64,000 bases of DNA from Vibrio cholerae (GCA_009728235.1 WNZI01000005.1:93237-157236); one strand, 5' to 3'. Positions 1-8,918 are shown, numbered from the stretch's first letter. Notes: generated from the sequence alone by a model not told the origin. Numbers and translations are program-made.

Positions 1-169
1 TTACTGTCTTGCCTGTCTTCGTCGGTCCTGATACGGAGAGCAGTGCAGTGTGAGCACTTTCCTCCCAAGCTGCTACTTGTTTCTCAATTCCAAGATGCTC
101 GCGTGAAACATAGGTCTCGTTGGGGAGGCCGCCTGGGATGAATACCTTCGCCGCAGTCAGTTTCTTCAT
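1..169 (-). CDS. N-terminus of a P-loop ATPase, cut by the left window edge
   Basis: Reading the minus strand from the ATG at 169 gives about 56 residues starting MKKLTAAKVFIPGG, then a YVSRE segment, and at residues 48-55 a Walker A motif (GPTKTGKT), after which the window ends. A P-loop only about 48 residues from the start, after a basic leader, resembles stand-alone AAA/STAND-like ATPases found in accessory regions; the exact family cannot be told from this fragment. An in-frame ATG at 196 is an alternative start; neither has a convincing ribosome site. Base composition is clearly less GC-rich than the rest of the window, which suggests acquired DNA. Confidence 0.55.
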   Translation of the reverse strand, partial: MKKLTAAKVFIPGGLPNETYVSREHLGIEKQVAAWEESAHTALLSVSGPTKTGKTV

Positions 170-493
170 TCTGGAAGTATAGACGACCCTGCTCATACTG
201 TCTGAACACGAATGAGTAAAGGCACACTGTGCACAGATGAGTTACGGCACAGCAGAAATCTCGTCCTTGGTGAACGGGTCATTCGCGTTGGGGAGCGTGC
301 TCGTTATCAGATGGAACCTCTTTTGCCTGTTGACCAATAGCATGTGGGCACGGAGAAGACCAACCGCTCCGCTGAAGGGTTCGAGTATGCGGACCCTGCT
401 GCCAGCAACTTTCTTCCGAGGTCTGGGGGTAGAACGTGCGGGTTGTGGGCCGAGGAACAAGCACCCCACTCCATGCGTCAGAATCGACGTATC
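170..493. other. unassigned stretch between the ATPase fragment and the riboswitch
   Basis: About 320 bases without a gene I can support. Open frames exist on both strands but contradict each other and show no recognisable domain. The minus-strand frame ending at 242 has a plausible-looking last 50 residues and could be the tail of a lost gene. A short palindrome GCACA-C-TGTGC lies at 222-232, upstream of the ATPase start. Composition is mixed. Confidence 0.35.
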
Positions 494-607
494 ACGGGGA
501 GTACTCCCGTTTGTGATCGGCCCGTCAATACGGATGCAGTGAGCATCCCGGGCCCATCGGTTCCGGTTCAGTCCGGGCGGAGGAGACCTTGGCGCCTTCG
601 TCCGACG
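494..607 (+). promoter_or_regulatory. yybP-ykoY (Mn2+) riboswitch upstream of terC
   Basis: The leader of the terC fragment carries the recognisable pieces of a yybP-ykoY element in the right order: CGGGGAGTA at about 495-503, a CCCGTCAATACGG segment at 521-533, and GGAGACCTTGGCGCC at 582-596, followed by a GC-rich hairpin region and then the ribosome site and ATG at 630. This class senses Mn2+ and is known to control terC/Alx and mntP-type membrane proteins, so the gene context agrees. The call rests on motif reading, not on a covariance model, and the boundaries are approximate. Confidence 0.68.
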
Positions 608-629
608 CCTACCCTTTGGAGTACCCCTC

Positions 630-896
630 ATGCAGATCACACCCATGATCTGGCTCATCACCCTTGCCGTGACAATCCTCTTCTTCGTCTACGGCTTCTT
701 CGCCCACGTGCGCAAACCCCACGAACCGACCATCGGTGAATCGGCCCGCTGGTCCGCCTTCTACATCGGCCTGGCCCTGCTCTTCGGCGTTTGCGTCGGC
801 ATCGGCACGGTGTCGGGCTGGACGTTCGGAGGCGAGTACTTCGCCGGTTACCTCACCGAGAAAGCGTTGTCGATCGACAACCTCTTCGTCTTCCTC
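630..896 (+). pseudogene. terC: terC family membrane protein, 3'-truncated
   Basis: The first 89 codons read as a typical TerC/Alx N-terminus: a first membrane helix, the FFAHVRKPHEPT loop, a second helix, the FAGYLTEKALSIDN segment and the start of the next helix (LFVFL). TerC proteins are polytopic, about 300-350 residues long, and linked to Mn2+ export and metal homeostasis. Homology stops abruptly after LFVFL; the same frame runs only to 965 with unrelated residues, so most membrane segments are missing. A GGAG ribosome site precedes the ATG and the riboswitch is intact. This is a real truncation rather than a one-base frameshift, since no other frame continues the family. Confidence 0.8.
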
Positions 897-919
897 AGGC
901 CGGTCTGTTGCTCCGGCCT
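897..919. terminator. hairpin at the terC breakpoint
   Basis: Perfect 7-bp inverted repeat AGGCCGG / CCGGCCT with a 9-base loop, starting exactly where TerC homology ends. It lies about 50 bases past the stop of the convergent protease gene and could act as its terminator. No long T-run follows, so the function is inferred. Confidence 0.4.
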
Positions 920-968
920 CGTCATGAGCGCGGGACCACCCCGCGCTGCTCGTTCGGGAAGGTGACTG

Positions 969-2275
969 TCAGCAGGCCGTGGGCTCTCCGTACGGAAGGG
1001 TGGAGCCGTCGATCAACCATGCTTCTCCGTTCCAGATGAAGGAGTAGCGGAGCAACCAGTCCGAGCACGTTTGACCTAGCCTGCCGTCTTCGGGTTCCTG
1101 CTCGGTCAGCAGGCGAACGTCGGCTGACAAGAGGTCACCCGCTCCCTGGACGGACGTCACTTCCAGAGCACGCCAGTAGGAGGTCCCGAGTTGGGCGCTC
1201 CACCTCTCCACTCCACCGAAGGATCGCTGGAGTTTCGGCGTGAACTGGTCGTAAGCGGCAGCATAAGCGGCGACGTTGATGCCTTGGCCGTGAAGAAGCA
1301 GCGCCTGGCTGATGTTCCGTGCCTGGTCGTGATCGGACTCGATGTTCACAAGGAAGAATCCGTCGTCCGGTGCGGGTGCATTCCCGCAATCGACGGCTTC
1401 GATGGGTAGTCCTCTCTCCTGCCACTCGTTCACTGCGGCTTGTGCCCGAAACCCCGAGACTGCGTATGCCATCCCCTCAGCGCGATCGTCGCCGTCCCGC
1501 TGGAACGCGCTCACGACGCCGGCCACCAAGCCACTCTGCGTCAACAGGGGCCCGCCACTGTTGCCATGGTTGATCGCCGCGTCCGTCTGAATCATGTTCT
1601 GGACCGTGCCGGCCCCCAGGTCGATCTCCCGGTCCAACCCGCTGACGGTTCCGCTCGTGAAACCCAGGGGTTCCCCGAGGGGGAATCCGAGGGCCGCCAC
1701 CTCTGTGCCCAACGGCGGATCCGCGGTTCGAAGCCGAACAGATAGCCGTTCAGTGGTCTGCTGGTCTGTACGAGTGCCAGGTCGGCGAGCTCATTGATAC
1801 CCAGTACAGAAGCGGGTGCATTGCCCTGAGAGGTGGAGACGTCAACTGCCGATGCGTCGGCCACCACGTGCGCTGCTGTCACCACGAGATCCGGAGCGAT
1901 GAGGAATCCGGATCCGGTGCCACTGCTGTCGCACGTCGTCACGCTGATCTGGACAATGCCTGACTGCACCTGTGCGACGGTCTGAGGCCAAGCCGCAGGA
2001 TTGATGCCAGGAGGCTGAGTCGTGATTTCTGGCGTCGGTGCAGGTGAGGGAGCGGACGTGGGAGGGGTTTCGGCGGGTGGGGTCGTCGTGGGAGGCGCGG
2101 ACGTCGACGAGGGTGGCCCGAAGCCCTCCTCCAGGGGCGCATCGGTCAGGGGCGCCTCGATCTGGGGAACGCCGGCATCGCCTGGCCCGACCACGACGCA
2201 TCCGGCCAGTCCAAGCGCCGACAGAGTCAGCGTGCTGATCAGGACAAAGGACTTGGGAATATTCGTGGCCTTCAT
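969..2275 (-). pseudogene. trypsin-like serine protease lipoprotein, frameshifted
   Basis: Start at 2275 is chosen because AGGAGG sits 7-8 bases upstream and the product begins with a lipoprotein signal ending in the lipobox LAGC. A long Pro/Thr/Ser-rich linker follows, then an S1-type protease domain with all three catalytic signatures: TAAHV (His), ADLALV (Asp) and GNSGGPLL (Ser). The C-terminal ~130 residues are a separate domain that I do not recognise. The frame breaks near 1723: between the Asp and Ser regions the reading moves to another frame, and adding one G to a CCGCGG run restores a continuous protein (…EPADPPLGTEVAALGFPLG). Probably secreted, membrane-anchored and active if the break is a sequence error. 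Confidence 0.78.
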
Positions 2276-2576
2276 CGTGCGCCTCCTGATGCTGCAGCCA
2301 ATAGCACTCATTGCGGGCCGGGAAGGTAAACGTAGGAGTTCAGCGGAGCGATGTCCATCGATCCGGCAAATTCGAGTAGTGCTCGTCTCTCGCTGCGTCC
2401 TCCCTATCGAGTAGTGGCACTACTTGAGCGGAACCTCCCCGCAGCATGCGCGGCACATCCAAGGGGAGCCCGTGCAGTCCTTTACTAACACCTGCGGCGG
2501 CGAGAGCTTGACCCACATCGTGAATCAGTGTTCATATTATGGGTGACAGATCATCTTCAACGACGAAGCGGGACCC
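2276..2576. promoter_or_regulatory. divergent promoter region with a TCGAGTAGTG direct repeat
   Basis: The region separates the protease from the GntP-type permease. TCGAGTAGTG occurs twice, at 2372-2381 and 2407-2416. The second copy forms a perfect palindrome AGTAGTG-G-CACTACT at 2410-2424. Further downstream TTGACC (2508-2513) with TCATAT 18 bases later (2532-2537) is a plausible promoter for the permease operon. The IclR protein encoded at 6223-7035 is the nearest candidate regulator; that link is an inference. Confidence 0.45.
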
Positions 2577-4015
2577 ATGGCTGACTGGCAGATTCTCTCC
2601 ATAACGGCGGTGGCCATCATCGCCATCGTGTTCCTCATTCTGAAGCTGCGCGTGAATCCGGCGCTTTCCCTGGTAATCGGGGCTGCGGGACTGGGCCTCG
2701 CCACAGGGCTCGGTGCCACCGGCACCACGGACACGATCATGCAGGGCTTCGGAGACATCATGCTCGAGGTGGGCCTGCTCATCGCCTGGGGCGTCCTGAT
2801 GGGTGCGATCCTCAACGAGATGGGTGCGATTAGCAAGCTCGTCGAACGGCTGCTGAAGGTCTTCGGACCCAAGGGCATTCCGTACGCCCTCGGGTTGACG
2901 CTCGGCACCATGCTTCAGTCGATCTTCCTCGACGTACTCCTCGTCATGAGCGCGCCCCTCGCCCGGCGCATCGCCCCGAAGCTCGGTAAGTACGGAACCG
3001 CGAAGATGGCCACAGCAATGGCCATCAGCCTCGAATGCGGGATCGTTCTCATGGTGCCGGGCGTGGCCACCGTGGCGCTGGCCGGTCTTCTGGGCGTCCC
3101 TCTGGGCAGCATGCTCATCTTCGGACTGCTCGTCATCATCCCGACGATCCTCGTGTCCATCTTCATCATGAACTTCTTCATCCACCGCGGTTTCTGGGAC
3201 GTCGAGAAGGACCAAGAGCCGATCGAGGAGGCACTGGGTGTCGCTGCTACAGGTGAATCCCCTGTCACACCCTCCGGTGATCCCGCAGGAGCCCTCACCT
3301 CCTCGGATTCCCGGAGTCGCGTGGGACTGCTTCCCTATGATGTGCGCACCCGTGAGGCACGCGGTCCCAAAGAGACGAGCCTGGCCGTGATGTTCGGTCC
3401 GATGCTCCTGTCCCTGGTGCTCATCGGCGGAGGTGCCCTCGCCGGCATGGGAGGCTTCTCCTCGTCCGTCACGGACTTCATCTCCACCCCGGTCATCGCG
3501 CTCCTGATCGGACTGCTGGGCACCAGCTTCGTCGCTCGTCGGACCATCGGGACGAAGCGGGTCGAAGAGGCCGTCGTCGGCGGCTTCCGTGAGTCCGGGC
3601 AGATCCTCATCCTGACCGCGCCGGTGGTGCCCTCGCGGCCGTGGTCGCCGCGAGCGGCATGGGTGAGGTGTTGGGCGGCTACTTCTCCGCCTCATCGGTG
3701 GCGCCGCTGCTCGTGGTGTGGGGAATCGCGGCCATCCTCCACATCGCCGTCGGCTCCGTGTCCATCTCCGCGATCACCGCGGCCGGGCTCCTGGCCCCGG
3801 TCGCCCCGACCCTGGGCCTCGACCCCGTCCTGATCGCTCTGGCTGCCGGAGCGGGCTCGCTGTTCTTCGTCCACGTCACGTCCAACACGTTCTGGTTGCT
3901 GCAGTCCATGCTCGGCCAGACAACACGGGGAACCTTCAAGACCTGTTCCATCGGGGTATCCCTCGCCTCCGTCGTCGCCCTCGGCTTCACCCTGATCCTC
4001 AGTCTCTTCCTCTAG
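2577..4015 (+). pseudogene. GntP-family permease, frameshifted
   Basis: A polytopic transporter of the gluconate:H+ symporter (GntP) family, about 480 residues when repaired, with alternating hydrophobic helices and an extended loop around residues 210-265. Family features in the first frame include LDVLLVMSAPLARR; after the break the protein continues in the 3641-4015 frame with HVTSNTFWLLQSMLGQTT, which matches the GntP C-terminus. The break is at about 3618: expected ACCGGCGCCGG reads ACCGCGCCGG, one G short, and restoring it gives the family motif TGAGGALAAVVAASG. First gene of an operon with a CoA-transferase and an HMG-CoA-lyase family enzyme, so the substrate is probably an organic acid fed to them rather than gluconate. 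Confidence 0.82.
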
Positions 4016-4025
4016 AAAGGGCACC

Positions 4026-5273
4026 GTGACTTCCACCGACCAGATTGCGCCCCTGAAAGGCGTCCGCGTCCTCGAACTCGGCAACTACATCGCGGCACCG
4101 ACGGCGGGCCGATTGCTCGCGGACTTCGGCGCCGAGGTCATCAAAATAGAACGTCCCCGCACCGGTGACGAACTGCGGAACTGGCGGCTGGGCTCTGGGA
4201 CCACGTCCATGCTCTACCGGACGATCAACCGGAACAAGAAGTCCATGGTCGTCGATCTCCGGACTGAGGAGGGCCGCCGCTGCATCCTCGAGCTGGTGGC
4301 GCAGTGCGACATCGTCCTGGAGAACTTCCGCCCCGGAACCCTGGAGAAGTGGGGACTGGGTCCCGACGAGCTCGAAGCAGCCAAGCCGGGGATCATCGTC
4401 ACCCGGATCTCCGCCTTCGGTCAGACCGGCCCCATGTCCGCGCGCCCCGGCTTCGCCGCCGTCGCCGAGGCCTACGGCGGCTTCCGGCACTTGGTGGGTG
4501 ATCCCGATCGACCTCCGGTCCGCGTCGGCGTCTCCATCGGCGACTCCATCGCGGGCCTGTACGCGGCCTTCGGGTCGGTCATGGCGCTCTTCGCCCGCGA
4601 GAGGGACCAGGGGGTGCACAGGCCGCCCCTCGAACATCGGGTCATCGACGTCGCGCTCAACGAGGCGATGTTGTCCGTCATGGAATCCCTGGTCCCCGAT
4701 TACAGCGCGTACGGCCTCGAGCGGGAACGAACGGGAGGCAGGATGGAGGGCATAGCGCCGTCCAACGCGTACCTCTGCGCCGACGGGGCAAGCATCGTCG
4801 TCGCCGGGAACGGTGACAGCATCTTCAAGCGCTACATGCAGGTCATCGGGAGGCCGGACCTCGCCGAGGACCCCGCCCTGGAGAGCAACGCGCAGCGCTG
4901 GGCGCGGCGGGACGAGCTCGACGCCGCGATCGGTGAGTGGGCCGCCCTCCTGACGGCAGCCGAGGCCCTGGCTCTGCTCGAGCAGGCAGGAGTCCCGTCC
5001 GGACCCATCTACACGGCCGGGGACATCGTGGACGACGAACAGTATCGTGCCCGCAATATGGTGCAGCATCTCGACGTCTCCGACGGCGAGACGATCCTGC
5101 CCAAGATCGCCTTCGCCGGGATCACCCCCGTGATCGGTGGCAAATCGCTCGAGATCCGCAACCTCGGCCCGGACCTCGGTGCGGACACCGGCGACATCCT
5201 CGAAGGCCTCCTCGGCTGGACGCCGGAACAGGCCAACGACTTCATCGACAGATCGGAACTGGAGACTGTATGA
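4026..5273 (+). CDS. class III CoA-transferase (CaiB/BaiF family)
   Basis: A 415-residue protein starting at GTG (4026), with AAAGG upstream, ten bases after the permease stop. It carries the class III CoA-transferase fold markers: GVRVLELGNYIAAPTAGRLLADFGAEVIKIE near the N-terminus, NRNKKSM, ENFRPGTLEKWG, and the Asp in VSIGDSIAGLYA (about residue 173) that forms the aspartyl-CoA intermediate in this family. These enzymes move CoA between carboxylic acids. Its stop overlaps the lyase start by ATGA, so the two are translationally coupled. The obvious inference is that it activates the acid brought in by the permease and passes the CoA ester to the lyase; the substrate cannot be read from sequence. 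Confidence 0.88.
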   Translation: MTSTDQIAPLKGVRVLELGNYIAAPTAGRLLADFGAEVIKIERPRTGDELRNWRLGSGTTSMLYRTINRNKKSMVVDLRTEEGRRCILELVAQCDIVLENFRPGTLEKWGLGPDELEAAKPGIIVTRISAFGQTGPMSARPGFAAVAEAYGGFRHLVGDPDRPPVRVGVSIGDSIAGLYAAFGSVMALFARERDQGVHRPPLEHRVIDVALNEAMLSVMESLVPDYSAYGLERERTGGRMEGIAPSNAYLCADGASIVVAGNGDSIFKRYMQVIGRPDLAEDPALESNAQRWARRDELDAAIGEWAALLTAAEALALLEQAGVPSGPIYTAGDIVDDEQYRARNMVQHLDVSDGETILPKIAFAGITPVIGGKSLEIRNLGPDLGADTGDILEGLLGWTPEQANDFIDRSELETV

Positions 5274-6226
5274 GCCCCGTGAGCACACCCGGCACAACCC
5301 GCCCCGACACCATCCTGCGCGACGTCACACTGCGTGACGGACTCCAGCTCATCGGGGGCATCCTCCCGACCGCGAGGAAGGTGGAGATTGTCCGCGGGCT
5401 CCTCGCTGCCGGCGTCACAGCCATCGAGGTGGGGTCCATGGCCCGGCCCGATCTCGTACCGTCCATGGCCAATACCGTCGAGGTCCTGGAAGCACTGACA
5501 CTGGAGGAGCGGGACTCCTGCCATGTCTGGGTTGCCACACCCGGCAATGTCCGCCGGGCCCTCGCGGCCGGCGCGCGCCACCTGCAGTACTGCCTCAGCG
5601 TCACCGATGCACACAACCTTGCGAACATCGGACGCACCACGGAGGCGAGCATGGACGCTCTCCCCGAAGCCGTCGGGCAGGCGCACGCTGCCGGAGCGAC
5701 CATCCAGCTCTGCCTGGCCACCTCCTTCACCTGTCCCTTCGAGGGCGACGTCGACCCGCAGAGCGTCCTCGCGCTGGTGCAGGATCCGCGCGCACTCGGC
5801 ACCGACGGCGTCGTCATCTGCGACACCCTCGGGCAGGCGTCCCCCGGAGAGGTCGGGTCGCTGATCGGACAGGTCCGCGACACGGGCGCCTTCGAGGAGA
5901 TCGTGTTCCACGGACACGACACTTGGGGGATGGGAGTCGCCAACGCCTTGGCGGCGACGGCGTCCGGGGCGACGATGATCGACGGCGCTCTCGGCGGGCT
6001 CGGTGGCTGCCCGTTCGCACCCGGCGCATCGGGGAACACCGCGACCGAGGATCTGCTCTTCGCTCTCCGCCCCGCGTGGCTGACCCCGGACACGTTCGGT
6101 GCCCTGGTCCGCCTCGGCGAGGCGGTCACCTCCGAGGTGGGGGAGGCGAGCCGCTCGAAGGCAGCCCAGGGGGCTCGATCAGAGGCCAAGGCCTTCGGCT
6201 GGGTGCTGCCGAAGGGCGCCGCCTAG
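5270..6226 (+). CDS. hydroxymethylglutaryl-CoA lyase family protein
   Basis: A 318-residue TIM-barrel enzyme of the DRE-metallolyase superfamily; start at 5270 from the ATGA overlap with the CoA-transferase. It has the catalytic N-terminal motif DVTLRDGLQ (Arg22, Asp23), the metal-binding HGHDTWG (about residue 214) and the C-terminal loop GGCPFAPGASGN with the catalytic Cys, all as in HMG-CoA lyases, which split HMG-CoA to acetyl-CoA and acetoacetate. In degradation operons close relatives also cleave other 3-hydroxy-acyl-CoA esters. With a CoA-transferase and a permease in the same operon it probably completes catabolism of an external branched hydroxy-acid such as 3-hydroxy-3-methylglutarate or citramalate (inference). 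Confidence 0.85.
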   Translation: MSPVSTPGTTRPDTILRDVTLRDGLQLIGGILPTARKVEIVRGLLAAGVTAIEVGSMARPDLVPSMANTVEVLEALTLEERDSCHVWVATPGNVRRALAAGARHLQYCLSVTDAHNLANIGRTTEASMDALPEAVGQAHAAGATIQLCLATSFTCPFEGDVDPQSVLALVQDPRALGTDGVVICDTLGQASPGEVGSLIGQVRDTGAFEEIVFHGHDTWGMGVANALAATASGATMIDGALGGLGGCPFAPGASGNTATEDLLFALRPAWLTPDTFGALVRLGEAVTSEVGEASRSKAAQGARSEAKAFGWVLPKGAA

Positions 6227-7035
6227 GTGTTCCCACTGGCCGACGGCGAGCGCGGAGCGTCCACGGGGCGCCGCCCCCCGAGCATCCTGGTGATCTGTTC
6301 GGCAGCGGCCAGCAGGTCCTCCACCCACTGCTCGCACACCTCGAGCGGCATCCGCAGGGTCGGGCCCATCACGGTGACGGCCCCGACCAGGTCCCCCTGA
6401 GAGTCGAAGACCGGAGCCGAGAGGCCGCTCGCCCCCGATTGCCGCTCGCCCGTGGTGATGGCGTAGCCGTCCTGTCGGGTCCGTTCGACGGCCGAGCGGA
6501 GCGCTTCACGATCGGTGATGGTGCTCTCCGTCAACTGGTCCAGGGACTTGGTAAACAGGTCGTGCATCAGCCCCTCGGTCCATGCGAGCAGCACCCGCCC
6601 GGCTGATCCGGCATGGAGCGGCAGGACCCTGCCGACCTTCATCTCCCGCCGCAGCATGTGGTGGGTCTCGGCCATGGCCACGCACACCCGGTAGTGCATG
6701 GAGGACTCGAAGAAGCAGGTGGTTTCTCCCAGGCGGTCCCGGAGATCCGACAGGACCGGCTTCAGGATTTCGAGGCGGTCGAGGTCCTGGGTGGCCGGCG
6801 CCGCCCAGAAGGACATCTTCAGGCCCACCCGGTAGCGGTCCCCGATCCGGTCGAGGAACCCGTTCACGACGAGGTTGCCCACCAGTCGTTGGACCGTCGA
6901 GGTCGGCAGCCCGGTGGCTTCCCTGATGTCCGTCAGCGTCAGTTCCGGCCGTCGGAGGGAGAAGGCGTCGAGGATGTCGCTGATCTTCCTCAGGACGAGC
7001 AAGGGAGCGGACGCGGACGATCCGGGAGAATCCAT
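6223..7035 (-). CDS. IclR-family transcriptional regulator
   Basis: 270 residues with an N-terminal winged helix-turn-helix (about 12-70, including LTLTDIREATGLPTSTVQRLVGNLVVNGFL) and a C-terminal IclR effector domain (about 80-255, with HAGSAGRVLLAW and the late SAPVFDSQGDLVGAVTVMGP). Family members bind small acids or aromatic metabolites and act as local repressors or activators. The gene is convergent with the lyase (4-base overlap) and divergent from the ABC importer at 7191, so it could serve both operons. The effector is unknown. Confidence 0.9.
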   Translation of the reverse strand: MDSPGSSASAPLLVLRKISDILDAFSLRRPELTLTDIREATGLPTSTVQRLVGNLVVNGFLDRIGDRYRVGLKMSFWAAPATQDLDRLEILKPVLSDLRDRLGETTCFFESSMHYRVCVAMAETHHMLRREMKVGRVLPLHAGSAGRVLLAWTEGLMHDLFTKSLDQLTESTITDREALRSAVERTRQDGYAITTGERQSGASGLSAPVFDSQGDLVGAVTVMGPTLRMPLEVCEQWVEDLLAAAEQITRMLGGRRPVDAPRSPSASGNT

Positions 7036-7150
7036 ACGCCCATCCTAGGCAGGCGCGTCGTCGGACCGGCCCGTAGGCGATCAGGACCTCCACAGAAGAT
7101 GCGCGACATACTCTGTCACCGTCGCCCGGTTGCTGTTAGCCTGATTTCAC

Positions 7151-7173
7151 CATGTGAGAGATAGCCCACAATG
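7151..7173. promoter_or_regulatory. candidate IclR operator
   Basis: An imperfect inverted repeat, CATGTG … CACAATG, lies in the short divergent interval between iclR and the ABC ATPase gene, 18 bases before the ATPase start. The position suits a repressor of the importer; the symmetry is partial, so this is only a candidate. Confidence 0.3.
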
Positions 7174-7190
7174 TGGTTCGGGAGATAGCA

Positions 7191-8033
7191 ATGACGCATC
7201 CTGTACAAGCGGAGCCCTCGCCGTTCGCGGTCGACCTGCGTGCCTGCACCAAGGAGTTCGCCACGCCCGGAGGTGGCTCGTACTTCGCCGTTCGCGACAT
7301 CGATCTGCAGGTCGAGCCCGGGCGGTTCGTGTCCATCGTCGGCCCGACCGGCTCGGGCAAGTCCACCATCCTGAATATGGCCGCGGGCCTCCTCTCCCCC
7401 ACGTCAGGCACCGTGGAGAGCTTCGGGACGCCCGTCAGCGGCGTCAACCGCAGGGCGTCCTACATGTTCCAGCAGGACGCCCTGCTTCCCTGGAAGTCGG
7501 TGATCGACAACGTCAGCCTGGGGCTGACCATGGCGGGTGTGTCGAAGTCGGACGCCTACTCCGAGTCCCGGCGGTGGCTCGAGAAGGTGGGCATGAAGAA
7601 CTTCGCCGACCGGTATCCGCACCAGCTCAGTGGCGGGATGCGCAAGCGCACGGCCGTCGCCCAGGCGTGGATTGTTAACCCGGACATCCTCCTCATGGAC
7701 GAGCCGTTCTCTGCCCTGGACGTCCAGACCCGCCAAATCATGGAAAACGAGCTCCTGCAGCTGTGGGGCGAATCCGGCAAGGCGGTCGTCTTCATCACCC
7801 ATGACCTCGATGAGGCCATCGCGCTGTCGGACGAGGTGATCATCCTCGGCGCCGGGCCCGGGAGCACAGTGGTGGGCAGCTATGACATCACCATCCCGCG
7901 GCCACGCGACCTGCTGGACATCCGCGACGACCCGAAGTTCGTCGAGCTCCATCGTGAGATCTGGGGTCGCCTGAAAGTCGAGGTCTCCCGCACCTACGCA
8001 TCCGCCCAGGACGAAGAGAGCGACGTCGCATGA
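7191..8033 (+). CDS. ABC transporter ATP-binding protein, NitT/TauT type
   Basis: 280 residues; the ATG at 7191 is preferred over an upstream in-frame GTG at 7173 because GGGAG lies 7 bases before it. Walker A GPTGSGKS at 51-58, Q-loop MFQQDALLPW, signature LSGGMRKR (about residue 150), Walker B ILLMDEP and the H-loop FITHDLDEA are all present. The D-loop/Q-loop wording is typical of the nitrate/taurine/sulfonate/thiamine-precursor subfamily. It overlaps the permease gene by ATGA and powers the importer made with the next two genes. The substrate is unassigned. Confidence 0.92.
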   Translation: MTHPVQAEPSPFAVDLRACTKEFATPGGGSYFAVRDIDLQVEPGRFVSIVGPTGSGKSTILNMAAGLLSPTSGTVESFGTPVSGVNRRASYMFQQDALLPWKSVIDNVSLGLTMAGVSKSDAYSESRRWLEKVGMKNFADRYPHQLSGGMRKRTAVAQAWIVNPDILLMDEPFSALDVQTRQIMENELLQLWGESGKAVVFITHDLDEAIALSDEVIILGAGPGSTVVGSYDITIPRPRDLLDIRDDPKFVELHREIWGRLKVEVSRTYASAQDEESDVA

Positions 8034-8866
8034 CCCTCGCACCAGCCAGCCGGAACGCCGAGGCCGCGGCGCAGGGCCGCCCGGCGAAGAAGCGGACCGA
8101 GACGTCCGGGTTCTCCATCCGCATGGGGCAGCTCGCCCTGACCGTCGCCGTGCTCGGATCCTGGGAGATCCTGGCACGCGTGGGCGTGATCGACGAGTTC
8201 TTCTTCCCCCTGCCGTCGGACATCCTCGTCACGGTGTGGGAATGGGTCTCCACGGGATACGTGTTCCCGCATCTCTGGGTAACCATGCAGGAGGCGATCC
8301 TCGCCTTCGTCACGGGCGCGTCGGCCGGACTGGTCCTCGGGTTCCTGCTCGCCCGCATCCGGGTCCTCGAGCGCCTGCTGGATCCGTTCCTCAAGATCTT
8401 CAACGCACTCCCACGCGTGGTGCTGGCTCCCATCTTCCTGCTGTGGTTCGGCCTCGGTATCTGGTCGAAGGTCGCCTTCGGCTTCACCCTCGTGTTCTTC
8501 ATCGTCTTCTTCAACACGCTCGAAGGCGTCAAGAGCGTGGACCGCGTGCTGGTCGACAACGCGAAGATGCTCGGTGCGAGCGAGAAGCAGTTGCTGCGCC
8601 ACGTGTTCATCCCGAGTGCACTGACGTGGATCTTCTCGAGCCTGCACATCAGCGTGGGTTTCGCGATCACCGGTGCGGTGGTGGGCGAGTACCTGGGCGC
8701 ATCGGCCGGCGTGGGCTACGCCATCGCCCAGGCACAGGGGGTCTTCGACACCCAGGGTGTGTTCGCCGGCATGTTCATCCTCATGATCGTGGTGCTCATC
8801 ATCGACATCCTCGTCAACCGGGTGGAACGGCATCTCCTCCGGTGGCGTCCGAACCAGTCCGTATAG
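8030..8866 (+). CDS. ABC transporter permease, NitT/TauT type
   Basis: 278 residues with about six membrane helices and the BPD_transp_1 (EAA-like) loop, here ALRRV-type wording DNAKMLGASEKQLLRHVFIPSALTWI at roughly residues 178-205, where it contacts the ATPase. The N-terminal ~25 residues are a basic cytoplasmic leader. A single permease gene implies a homodimer. Middle gene of an ATPase-permease-binding protein operon. Confidence 0.9.
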   Translation: MTLAPASRNAEAAAQGRPAKKRTETSGFSIRMGQLALTVAVLGSWEILARVGVIDEFFFPLPSDILVTVWEWVSTGYVFPHLWVTMQEAILAFVTGASAGLVLGFLLARIRVLERLLDPFLKIFNALPRVVLAPIFLLWFGLGIWSKVAFGFTLVFFIVFFNTLEGVKSVDRVLVDNAKMLGASEKQLLRHVFIPSALTWIFSSLHISVGFAITGAVVGEYLGASAGVGYAIAQAQGVFDTQGVFAGMFILMIVVLIIDILVNRVERHLLRWRPNQSV

Positions 8867-8918
8867 GTTCATCCGCCGCGTCCCACTTCTCCACCATCCG
8901 TACTGTGAAGGGATTTTC

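Noticed and set aside
370..400. GGTTCGAG resembling a tRNA T-loop
   Set aside because: The flanking bases do not pair as a T-stem and no acceptor, D or anticodon arms fit around it.
2577..4015. Assignment of the first GntP protein to gluconate uptake
   Set aside because: No gluconate kinase or related enzyme is nearby; the operon encodes CoA-ester enzymes instead.
3999..5297. 432-residue minus-strand frame
   Set aside because: Antisense of the CoA-transferase; the plus strand has all family motifs.
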